Shown here piece after piece: positions 17,124 to 29,300 of a DNA stretch of 32,500 nucleotides (positions are counted from its first letter, which is position 1; each line of letters opens with the position of its first letter). This DNA comes from Theodoxus fluviatilis. Its lineage: Eukaryota > Mollusca > Gastropoda > Cycloneritida > Neritidae. The position numbers and the translations under genes are program-made. The stretch covers positions 1 through 32,500 of the forward strand of contig JAWQFJ010008675.1 in the NCBI GenBank assembly GCA_034096865.1, in the 5' to 3' direction. The notes below the pieces were generated by a model. It did no database searches and was not told where the DNA came from. It saw only the letters and a list, made by a program, of their open reading frames with translations.

Positions 17124-17419
17124 CATCTAACAACAGTGACACTTCTCCTCCAACAGTATTCACCGACATATACAAACACAGACAAATAGAAGAGGTTCAG
17201 GGGTGCCCTGTAAACATGAATGAAAGATTGGCAACAGCGTCTCAATTGAACTGAATCCAAGTGAATTGACAATGAATGAATCAACCTCTAACAACCTGAA
17301 ATGAATCAAAGTGGATTTAGATTTACAGAAATGAACCATGACATGGTTAAATTGGAATGAATGAAATCAACTTCAGTCAAACTGAAATAATGAGCCCCAG
17401 CTGCCTCAGAGCATGAGAC

Positions 17420-17590
17420 CAGCTTAGTCTTAGAAACAGGCTTAGACTCAGGCTTAGTCATTGGCTTAGTCTTGACTCAGGCTTAGTAAACGGCTTAGTC
17501 TCAGACTCAGGCTTAGACTGAAGTCTAGTCAGCCACACACACAACTCATGATGGAACCACTCTGCAGAAGCAGGCAGAGTGAGGAATAAT
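17420..17590 (-). other. CROT 3' UTR start with CTAAGCC repeats
   Basis: Downstream of the CROT stop, the plus strand carries about nine irregular copies of gGCTTAGtCT / CAGGCTTAG between 17422 and 17513 (minus strand: CTAAGCCTGAGT). No AATAAA was seen on the minus strand close to the stop, so the polyadenylation site is not placed. It may lie past the MITE. Confidence 0.4.
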
Positions 17591-17723
17591 CTACACGTGG
17601 GACAGAGGCTTGTGCTTACTGGCCAGAGTCTTCATGCTGTCAAAGACATGACCAAGCATGCGGCTGAAGAGCTGAGTGTCCGTCTTCTCATCTTCTGTCC
17701 AGCAGGTCAGGAAGAAATCGATC
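17591..17723 (-). CDS. CROT: CROT exon j, C-terminus
   Basis: Completes Gln, then [43 protein letters not shown] and stop TAG. The pattern D.F...CW..DEKTD...F......D.M is the usual family end. The acceptor GTTTCAG is preceded by an (ATTC)n tract. The final tripeptide SHV replaces the expected PTS1-like ending. Confidence 0.9.
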
Positions 17724-18339
17724 CTGAAACACAATAATGAATGAATGAAAAATGAATGAATGAATGAAGTTTTATTGCCTTTGTAGACAATGCTGTGTGC
17801 AAGGCCACAGACCACAAATGTTCGCTAGAGCTTGTGAGAGTAAGAGCAAGTTAAGCCACGATTTCCTGAGTTATTTACCTTTTAAAAATCTTGTAGGGCG
17901 ATGTGGTGGGTCCATTCTTACCTCAAACCCACAGGGGTATGAGATACAAGAAGAGAGTTGATCAAGCCGAGATAAACTGCTGTCAGGATGACATGGTTCC
18001 ATCACAGCTGTTCCATTCTATGCCACACCCCTCTCTAAAACACCACCATCACTACCTTCAGCATCAACAACAACTTTTCTTATGCTGCACGCACACATAG
18101 ATAAACAGAAAGGCATTTCAATGACCCACTGCCCACGATTAACGAAATTAAAGAAATTTCAAAATAATTTACTCAGAAGAGAATTCTATACAACACTCAA
18201 CAGATGTTTGCATATTGTGATGATGATGATGATGGTGGTGGTGGTGGGGTGGTGGTGGTGGTGGTGGTGGTGGTGGTGGTGGTGGTGGTGGTGGTGGTGG
18301 TGGTGGTGGTGGTGGTGGTGGTGGTGGTGGTGGTGGTGG

Positions 18340-18384
<45 letters not shown>

Positions 18385-21300
18385 CAATGATGATGATGAT
18401 GATGACCATGATGATGATGATGATGACCATGATGACTATAATGATGACAATACAGACTGCCGATGCATGACACATGACACTCACTGGTTTGAATCAGTCT
18501 TGTAGAAGACGCCATAGCCATCCTTGCACATGGGAGCCACACCGCCAAAGACGGTGGTGTACCCCACAGAGCTGGTGGACAGCTGGTAGTTGCCTCCACC
18601 CCCACTGAAACAGCCACACAGCTCCATCAGTTCATGGTAAAGGTAAAGATGCAGTTTTATATAGCAACTTATCACCCATTTCTGCATCTCAAACCACTTT
18701 ACACTTTAGCCCCTGATCACTGGGCCTCTTCAATTCTCCACTGGCACCTGATGACAACTACAGAGGCATACTCTTTCAAGGCTGCAGGGATTCCGACTGA
18801 GCTCCATGGTATAATGCTCACTTCAGTGTGACCGGGTGAAGTGAAGCCCGAAGTCTTTACATGGACTCTCTCCTCTCTCCCTCTCCTTCCCCCCTCCCCC
18901 CCCCCCCCCCCCCATTGCATTGTTCCCCTCTCTCCTCCCTCTATCATGTATCCTGCGTCTCGGACGCCCGTGTTATATATGTTGTAAGACCAGCCGACTA
19001 TGTAGCTTATCAGTCCGGGAGGGTCGCACAGCGGCCTTTCCTTATCGTTTGTTAATTGAACTTGCCATGAGACCACTGATAGTCCCTCCTGTCGTTCTCG
19101 CGCTATGCCTAAATTGTTAGAAACAAGAGACAAATTTGATGCTTTTTCTAAATTAAGACATCTGATTGCAATGGTGCACTATTCATTTGATTGACTTTGT
19201 AATGCCTATTGAGGCAACACTTGGTGTGAATAATTTTGAGTAAGTATAAGGCAGCAATGAGCCTTTTTCTATCATTAGGAAAACACAACCCAGAGACAGG
19301 CTGAAATCCGCGACCGCCGATCCCAAGCCTGGCTCCCCTGAGGTCAGCGCATTTCTTTGATAAAGAGGGACTGTCGGCAGGTCTAGACGGATGACCACCA
19401 CCAGTCTCTTGAGAGACCCCCTACCATCATCATCAGGCCTGGGACCAGCCCGCAGCTCCTATACCCATGGGTAACAATAAAGTTGTGGAAAGCAGCAGCG
19501 ATTTTGTCTCATGCCTGGGCCCTTGTCCCGTCAAGCCTTGCCTCCACCCCCATCACATCAGCAGCAACGCAGCAGCAGCAAGCCTACCTCTTGGTGAAGG
19601 CAGGGTCACAGAAGATGTCTGGAATTTCCATGCCCTCCTCCACAGCAATCATGGCCAGCCCGAACAGATGGCGGTCACAGCCTGCATGCAACGAGAAAAA
19701 TGCATCAATGCATGATCGAAAGATAGAAAGGAATGAAAGTATGAAATATGAATGAATGTTTGAATGAATAAATAAAATAAATGCATCAGTGAATGAATGA
19801 ACAGATAACAAAGAATGGATGTAGTGTCGCATTAGGCGCAAGGCCTGAGCTAAATATAGCTAGGAAGGGTCTGAGCTCAGGTGTGGTTGCTATGCGGGGT
19901 CCAGTTGACCACGTGGGGGGATGGATTGAATTAGTAGGGGGTCGAGGGAGATTTGAACGCGACCTCGAGAGAGCGTGCCCTCGTGACCACAATAGCGTCC
20001 CCTCGTGACAAGATAGCTTCCCGTGATTGGATAATTATTAGCGTGGGGTGTTGAACCGTTTGGCGTTAGGCGCGAAGTCAAGCAGATCATCGTTTGCCGT
20101 TGGGCGAATTGGACGTGTGTGCGTACGAGACGCCGTAGGCCATGGGGTGCGCGCTGGTCGACCATGGGCTCTACGTCTACTGGGTAGAACAACGTTCCGT
20201 CAGATTCACGGCCCGTCATTTGAGGTGGGTGAGGTAAATTTGTGTTTGGGCGCGAGAGTGCATGCACGTGTGAGAACGCCACATTTTTGATTGAATTAGA
20301 TAATGTTCAAATTGCTTAACTGGGTGAGTAATTGTAGGGTGGGAAGCCGAGACATATATCTAATTGTTCTTAGTGGAATTAATCTTTGGGCTCTTTTGTT
20401 AAAGACGCGCGCGAGCGTCTAGTGTAATTGGAGTGAGAGAGTGGAGTTTGGCTTGTGTTGAAGTGCAGCGGGGACACAGCTTTATTGTGTAGTGACTGGT
20501 CGTCATTGATGTCGTTTCAGGCCACACGCCACACACATATACAAGTCTGTAGACATGAGTCACAGAGAGAATTGGATTGTATTATCTGTCTTCTTCATCA
20601 GTATTCGTATCGTGGCAGTGGGCGCCACTGCAGTAGTGTGTCACTGCGTGTATGTCCGTCTGAGTGTATCCACGCTCGTCGGAGCGGGGTGCATGAGTCT
20701 CTACCGAGGGTGATGCGGGTCGCCGGAGCGACTTCTCCCGGAGCTGACAGGAGGGTCAGGCTCCAAGTACCTTGGTGGATGCGTCTACGAGGAGGGGAGT
20801 ACTTGTTTGCTACACCGCTGGAGGGGAGACTGATGACAGGAAGAAGAGCGCATGAACAGGGAGATTCACGTACACCTATTCATTGAGGGATATCAGTGTG
20901 GTTTTGTGTCAGATTCGTGCTGGATAATATGTGCTATTCCGGAAGGAATCAGAGAGAGAGCGCAGTACGGTAAGAGTGGTTTTTTCTTACGCGTCGTTAT
21001 CCGTGTGTGGAGCCGAGGTGAACTCTGACATGTAACTTTGGCTAGAGGCCATCGTTTAGTTCTCAAGTGTGGAGAGGGACAGACTATGCAAAAGGGTGGT
21101 AGGATGGACGCTGCCGTTTGTATTCATTCTGTGAGGGGATGAACTGCGTATAGGTGTGCTCGAGGCGCCACCTATGAGTCTAGAGTAATTTGGTATTATT
21201 CTTATCCCTGACTTGAGACGTGAGAGGACAGTAATCGTTAAGTTCCTTCGAGGAGCGATTACGTGGGTTATAAGTGTGATGCTTCATCGCTGTTAGAGCG

Positions 21301-23390
21301 AGAACAGAGGAGACGCAAGGCGTCAGTCATTGTATGTAAATTTAAGCGTGGGTGACCTCCGGTCATAAGCGGAGGCCTGTGATTGGAGGACACCCCACTC
21401 CTTCCAAGTAGTCGAGAGAGACCACGCCTGCTGGGGCGTGTTATCTCTCCCGTGGACTTGTGTGATAGAGGAGCCATTTGTGTATTGTTTATTGTTAATT
21501 GTGCATGCTCTGGGATTTGTCTTTTTGGGGTCGGGATTTTCTTTCAGCTTTCTTTTCTTTGATTAAACATTGTTTTCAAATTTAACTCACCCTCAGTGTC
21601 TCATTTAATTGTGGTTGTTTTTCTTTATTTATTCATTTAGTTGTATGAAAAACCTTTAGGGAATTGTGTTTGTTTATTTCACATTTGGATTAACGGGCCA
21701 TAATTTAAGTAGACCCACACAACTAAACCCTAACCAGAAAGCGACATGTAGGATGAATGAATGAATGAATAAATGAATGAATGAATGAATAAATGAATGA
21801 ATGAACTCATCAATCCAAGAATGAAAAGTAAAAAAGAAAAAGAAGAATGAGTGAGAATGAATGACAGAATAAGTGAACCAATGCAAAAAATGAGTTCATA
21901 ACACCTGCTGAAAGTTTTCTGTCACACTATATATTAAAAAATTATGAGTGCTCACTTACAGAAGACAAAAATCACTGCATCCAACACACCAAAATGACAA
22001 GGCATCCAGGACTGACATAAAGGACTTCCGTTGGAATGTGGCCATCCCCCATGCCTCGGACACAGCCAAGCCACCTCAGACATCTCTTGCACAGCAGAGG
22101 ATGCGTGCTGTACGAGATGGCTCTCTCCAAGAGCGACTTGTTGATGACTTTGTCTTTCCAGGAGATGTTCACAGAGCCCCCGAGAGTGATGGCCACTCAC
22201 CTTGCATGTTGCAGGCTTCATCCATCAGCTTCACGTGGCGCTCAACAGCGCGGACCAGCTGCCGGTACTTCCACGAGTCCTGCACAGAGAACAGCCTTGC
22301 CCTCAGTGGTCACGAATCCACGGGAAAATCCCTCTAGACAAATTTCATTTTTCTCCTCTTCATATTTCTCTTACATAGAAAAAAATAATCTTTCCTGCAG
22401 AGCTCAGATAATGGACATAAACATGAAAAAATACTAGAATAGCTCAGAATCTATGAAAACAAGCAGGTCTTCCACCTCATTTCCCTACCCAAATCCCTCT
22501 GACATCTTATCTACAGCACAGCTACACTCTAAATCTCATGCAAGTGGGAGAACAAAATAAGTCTCCCATTTGACTGCAATCTATGCTGATCTGTACCTCA
22601 TTCAGGAAGGTTATGGTGGACATTGATTTTCAAGGCAAGTTTTATTTTCTTGTACATGACAACATATTTCTCTCACATAGAAAATACCAAACTTTCCTGT
22701 GAGGCTCAAATAATGAGCATAAAAAAAAATACAAGAATAGCTATGAATTTATTAATATACAGGCCCTCAACCCCAATTCCCTTCCCAAATCTCTCCCACA
22801 TGTGGAGGACCATTTTTGGGGGGACAGCGGGACTTCTGAAGTGAAGAGGGTTAAGTAGCCCTTACTCTCCAGGCCAACACCATTGCTAGGCAGCAAGAGA
22901 CAAGATCAGTACTTACAGTGATGCTCCTGTTGCACATCATCTGACACCACTCGTAGGCTTCGGGGGTGCAGGAGCGCATGGTCTCAGTGCGAGCATGGTA
23001 GAACTGTCGCGTGGTGGCAGTCTCGTACGTTGGGGCAGGCCTGCACATGAAAAATATTGGTGTTATATAGTGCCCTTTCACTCATTAATGGATGCTCAAA
23101 GCATCTAACACTTTATCCCCTAGTCATTGGGCCAAGTTTGTAACTATATCCACTCGCTGTCAGTACTTCCATTGTGCCAATGGTAAAAACTCATGTGAGT
23201 TTGAGAGAACAGGTGAAGAACAAATGAATGAACAAACTGGTTTATTGAGGATGATCATTTCATCAGCTGGAACCTTTATGTGCAAGGCTTTTGGAGCCTG
23301 GATGGGCCTCAAGCAGTGACAGACTACTGATATGTAAGTGTGTATGTGTGTATGTGTGTGTGTGTGTGTCTGAGTGTATGTCTGTCTCTG

Positions 23391-23427
<37 letters not shown>

Positions 23428-23970
23428 AGTGTATGTGTATGCGTGCTCTTGGGGTGGGTGGGTGGTGGGGTGGTGGTGTGTGTGTGGATGGCCACACCTG
23501 ATCATAGCTCCAGGTGCCCGCCTGCTGCCAGACGAAAGTGGCGATGAATCGGCCGCATATTGAGGAAACGGGCACAAAATATCACAGGCCAGGTCTTGGA
23601 ATAAAATCCCCAAGGGAAACGCAAAGCCCAAAGAAGATCTGGCAAAGATCCTGCATGGACGAGATGGAGATGGCAGGGACAACCTGAGGAGCCATGAAGG
23701 AAACCGCCCAGAACCAAATTGACGGAGAACTGCTGTTCAGGCCCTATGTTCCACCAGGAATTGCAAGGAATAAGTCAAGTCAGTCCAATGTGAGGCTGGA
23801 CACTCACTTGGCGTGCAGCTTGTAGAAGGTGAGCTGCAGAGCCAGCTGAACGAAGGCATCAGGATGCAGGTTGACTGCTTTGGCAACGTCCTTGCCAAAA
23901 CCCTTGTAGTGGTAGATCTGGGTCTGCACACTGGCGCCCTGAAACACAAGCAGTAGCAGCAGTAGTAGTG

Positions 23971-24031
<61 letters not shown>

Positions 24032-24464
24032 AAGTAGTAGTAGAAGTAGTAGTAGTAGTAGAACTAGTAGAAGTAGCAGTTGCTGCAGAAACAGCAGCAG
24101 CAGGAGCAGGAGGAGGAGGAGGAGGAGGAGGAGGAAAGGGAGGAGGAGGAGGAGGAAGAGGAGGAAGAGGAGGAGGAGGAGAAGGTAGCAGCAAAAGGAG
24201 GGAAGGAGTGGAGAGTAGGAGGATGGAGGAAAGAGGGCATGTGTATGGGAGGAGAAAGGGAGATGGGAGTGGTTGGTGGGTAGAAGAGTACAGCAAGGGT
24301 GGGTGGGTGGTGGTGATGGTGGTGGTGGTTGGGGTGGGTTGGGGGGAAGGAGAGGACAGAGAAAGAGGGGAGGTTGGAGGAAAAGAGTTGGGTGGTGGGC
24401 AAATGAGGAGATGGATGGGAAAAGGAGGGGGAGGAAGTGGGGGAGGAAGGGGAGGACAAACATG

Positions 24465-24540
<76 letters not shown>

Positions 24541-26272
24541 GTGCGTACCATTTTTCTGTGGGTCGCTCTAGCAGACTGAATGGCAGCCTTGATTTCATCA
24601 TCAATGACAAACTTGAGTTCCTTGATTGGATTCCGCTTTTCTATCAACCGGCTTCCCTGAAAGAGAGAAGCACCATTCAGTTGCAAATCCATGATGAAGT
24701 TGAATCCTTAAAACTAATAAAATTTTGTTTGGTTCCAGACAATATAACAGTACTAAAGCAGCTAGCATGAGCATTCTGTCTGTGAGTCTATATAATAATT
24801 TGCATATACATGTTCATGTATACATTCATTCATTCATTCATTCATTGCTTCAATTCATCCATCCATTCATGCATTATCTGTCCATTCATCCATCTATTCA
24901 TTATTTCAATTCATCTATCCAAGCAAGTGTTCATTCATCTGTCCACACATCCATCCACTTGTTCATCTGTCTGGGTCCATGAGTCTGTGTATATTTTTGT
25001 CTTTTTGTTCACATGATTATTCAAGTTATTGGCTTGGATACTGATGTTTGAGTGTTCAAGTCACTGCGAACAAAAGCAAATGTTACTTCTGAAGGCTCTG
25101 TGTGTGTGTCTGTGTGTGTGTGTGTGCATGCACGCATGTCTTTGTGTATGCATGTACATGTATCTATGTATATGTGTGCCTGTGTGCATGCATGCCTGTG
25201 AGTATGCATGCCTGTGTATGCATCCATGTATTTGCCTGTGTCTACGTGTCTATGTCAAGGACAGCCTGGGTACTGTTCCATCTCTGCAAAAGACCCTGAA
25301 CCCTGGGCTGAGGACAGAACTGGCTGGTGAGCAATCACTCGGAGGGCCTGTAGGAACTTCAAAGAAGCTCGAAGGATGCTGATCACCAATGCCAGGGAGC
25401 GCAGGAAAGCCTCGACGTTCAGCCCTACCACAGCGTGCTTCCAGTGCCCGCACTGTCCCTGGGTGTGCGTCTCCCAGATTGGACTGGCCAGCCACACTCT
25501 GGCCCATCATTGACGGAGCGCACAAGACTGACTGACATCAGAGACTCCAATAGTCAACCGACGATGCACACACATGCATGAATATGCACATACCATACAG
25601 CAGCAAAGACCATATGGGAGGTATGGGGCTCTATAGCCCAGTGGTTAACCCTTACGTTGCTGAGTTTTTTTAGCAATGCGACATTGCTCTGTGCTGACTT
25701 CCCCCCCCCCCCAGAATTTACTCCAAAAATGGTCACCGTCTTTGAAGTCAATTTTCATATTCTTCTTCACCTCTGATAAAAAAATGCAAAGAATAAAAGT
25801 TGTAGCCGAGAGAATTCTGTACACAGTGGTATGCAGCACTTGAATGAAATTTATCATAATACCTGCATTTTATTCTCAAAATGAAATAAAACAACAACAA
25901 CAAAACAGACCAATGAAATGCCTTTACACTAACTTTATTATCTAATCATAACCTCCAGCAATTATCAGGCTTGATTTCTGATAGGTTATCTAGTAAAAAG
26001 AAGGACAAAAAAGGCCTCAAATCCTTACATGCACCTCAAAAGTCACCACGTACTTGCTGTGATCATGGAGTAGGGGTGTGGTTGGGAGTGGGGAAGACGC
26101 TGATCACAGTGCCTAAAAACAACCACTCTAACCTTGTTGAAAGCAAAAGATTTTCATGAGGAATTATAAGCATAACTATTTACTCATCCACAAAATGACA
26201 CCAATGGAATATCTACATGTTACTACAGCCAGGTACAATGACATACTAATAAAAATGGCTGAAACTGGAAAA

Positions 26273-26340
<68 letters not shown>

Positions 26341-29300
26341 CTTCTACCCAAGTCAACATGCAGTGTCCATAGCAGGTTGAAAACTATATAGGAAATCAAG
26401 CAAAAATCTCTACAGCAGGTTCAATATCTCCAATCTCGAAACCGTGAGTGAGGTGCGAGTTGGTCGACTGGATGGGCTGCGAAATATTGCGACGCATACC
26501 TGATTGTTTGTTCGGTCATAAGTCCAAATACATCGTCATCGAAGAAGTAAGTGAAAATCTTGTTGGCATCGTCGCTCTCAGTGTGAACAAGTGGGCCAAT
26601 CGTCTGACAGAAGGGAGGAAGCTAAGCATCTTCGGAAGCCTGCTGTCGGAAAGAGCGTGATGCGCTTCCTGATGCACGTCTTGATCTACTTGACGATGCT
26701 TGCTCCGATGCACGGTTCAAACTTCGACATCTTCCCACGATCGGAATCGCTGCAATTCTGCTTCTGCCTCAGCAACATCCTCTAGCTTGAAAGGCTCAAA
26801 CTCTTCATTTGAATCCTCGCCAAACAAAAGCTCTATTACTCGCTCATCGATGTCTTCTGACATAACTTGACGCAAATATACATCAAACTTCTGAGCGAAT
26901 TTACTCGAAAACTTTGTAGAGATCGCCCATACAAACTACACATGCGCAGAAAGCTTGGGATTTCTGCTTTCCTGCTATGGTATTTATAGATAGTTGACGT
27001 CATTTGCAAGGGAGATAAGAGCGTTCAAACTAACCCACCCTAAGCGATCGAGTGCGGGCAGGACCTCCCGCCATCCGCACACAGCAGTGAAAACAAGCTC
27101 GGCGGGAATTCCCGCCGGCCGCACGCTAAGTGTTAATACCCTTGACGTAGTCAATCGCAGCTAGTGGTTGTGGCGTTCTAAGCTGCTCGATTCCAGAGTT
27201 TCATCCTTGTATCTTCTTCTCTGGTGGTCTCTTGCTTCAAGGATGACCGGTCGGTTCTGCTCCCATTCCTTTGATGGCTCTGCAGACCCAGTCTGGAGCG
27301 GCAAAGTCTAAAGCAGGTGGGGCACTGGAAGTCCGTGGCTATCACAGGAGCTGCCGCCGCTCTGTGTCGCCGCTCACAGGCTGCTGTGCAATGCTGGCGA
27401 CGCTCCTTCTCCAGCGCTGCGGATGCCTTGCGAGGGATCGCTCATCGCTGGGGACGATCCTGAAGCTTGAGCAGTCTGATACCACACTACCTCAGATCTT
27501 CCATCTTTGCACAAGGTGCTTAACTCAAATTGTTTCTCCTCATCCAGGAGTAAAACCTGTGACAGCAGCGATGGCACACTGTCGTGCGACTATCCCTTAC
27601 ATGGTGCCATGAGCCAGCATCAGGTTGGAATACCCCAGGGAGCAGAGTTGGTGCTGGTGCCTGATTGTGAGCATCTTATGTGTCTGTCTCTGTGTTTGTT
27701 GTCAAGTACCATTGAAGGATTGATCAAGAGCCCAGTGATAATGTGTTAAGTGGTTTGAGACCCAAACATGGCTAAGTCACTGACTACATTAAACCAGACC
27801 TTCACTTTTACCACATGCCATCCAGCTCACTTCCCAGGACGGCCCTACAACGGACACCTCAGGTGAACAGAAAGAAAGGGCGGTCAAAAGAGACATAGAG
27901 GTGAACACAACGGACACCTCAGGTGAACAGAAAGGGTGCTGGACGCTTCGCCCCATTTGCGACATTCGGAACGTCGTTAATGTATCTGCGTTTTGTGACA
28001 AACGTCTTGCTCGGCGGTACTGTACTCCATGCACCTTAACGGTCCGCGTGATTCGGGTGTAATCTTAAGCTAAACGACGTTCCGAATGTTGCAAATGGGG
28101 CGAAACGGGCGGTCAAAAGAGACATAAAGGTGAACCATTGAGAGGGACCTAAGGAGCAGAGGGCTGACTCTGGAGACAGTGCCCACAGCAGCAGACAGCC
28201 AGAGGGGGGTCCCTTGGCACCGCCTCTAGCACCAGAAGGCACAGAGAGGATTGAGTGAGTTACCTTTACCTTGAAGAATCAGGCAAACAGACAGGGCAGA
28301 CTTACCTGCCACTTGCCGCGTGTCTCCATCAGGCGGGCGTGGACGTAGTAGGTGCAGAACACCAGCACCATGGCATCGAAGGGGGCATGCTGCAAGACAA
28401 CAAACATCACATTTCTATAGCTCTCTCTGGCAGTCTACACAGTGGACTGGGAGCATGGGAATTGTCTGTGCTATCAACTCCTTCCATCCCCATCACCACA
28501 CACTGAACCAACGCACTTTCCTTTGCTTCCCAACTGTCCCAGCCTGTGCCAATGCATTCTGTGAACCCGAGTCAGAAGTAACTCTGGCACAGTTTGCAAT
28601 GAATGCGCAATAGACTTGACCCTTCGCATTACAACATTGCACCAAAAATAGTTTGTTCTGATACTATTTTTTTCTCCACTTTTTACAGAAATCATTCAGA
28701 TGTCAAAACTTGTTTCCATTTCAACACAAACATGTTATTGTATCGAATAAACTCTTGTTTATTGCCTCAACAAGAGTAAGTTATGAGTTTTGTGCAAAAT
28801 AGTCTTAGAACTACTTTAACGGTGTATGTCAGGGAGCAGATGGGCTATCCCACAAGCCTCTCATGTGACCCCCATTTGAATTATTCGGACAAGATCCTTC
28901 CATCACGTGATGTCAACACTGCTAGAGACACTATCGCCAGTAGGCGAAATCTCTAATGAACTAGAATGGTGCCAATGCTACCTGCTTCATTTTGTTTTGT
29001 ATTCCTAGTTTGCAAATACCTCTACAGGAACCTAATGTGGTTTTACAACAGCAGAGACCTCTCCTTTAATGTTAGATACATACTGCTCACTTTGTGTGTT
29101 TCAGAGCATTGTTTTTATTTACTGTTCATGATTGTTGTGATCAAAATGTCTGAAGAGGAACCAGAAGTTCCTCATCAGAGAGACTAAGTCATCATATGGC
29201 TGAAATCACTTGCCTGATGGTTGAATCGTGCATGAAATAACACTGGAGATGAATTCAGGATCAGCAGTTATGAGGAATTTATGAAGTCAAGTTCAGTATC

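Larger units (their letters stand above)
25645..27136 (-). mobile_element. piggyBac-like element framed by TTAA, non-autonomous or decayed
   Basis: TTAA at both ends (25645-25648, 27133-27136) with imperfect inverted termini: CCCTTACGTTGC inside the left end, and CACTTAGCGTGC read inward from the right. The right subterminal region has a perfect 18-bp palindrome CGGCGGGAATTCCCGCCG (27100-27117) and a GTGCGG/CCGCAC pair (27054-27080). A 49-codon reading frame begins inside (see 26717-26863). TTAA targets, C-rich ends and subterminal inverted repeats fit piggyBac. Most of a transposase is absent, and a 64-bp AC array interrupts the left half. Confidence 0.5.

Noticed and set aside
18082..18617. 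Poly-His, poly-Trp, poly-Pro and poly-Val frames
   Set aside because: These come from the GAT/GGT trinucleotide array. Only the minus-strand exon at 18485-18604 is coding.
19890..20886. Open frames of 130 and 143 codons in GC-richer DNA
   Set aside because: They lie wholly within the LTR-like element, carry no gag, pol or other recognisable motif, and overlap each other on opposite strands.
23804..24692. 268- and 277-codon minus-strand frames
   Set aside because: They fuse two genuine CROT exons (23808-23938, 24549-24656) through repeat-filled intron. Splice sites and family alignment show that the middle is intron.
28966..29187. A 73-codon hydrophobic frame
   Set aside because: No signal-peptide logic, no family motif and a single short frame in AT-rich intron, so chance is likely.
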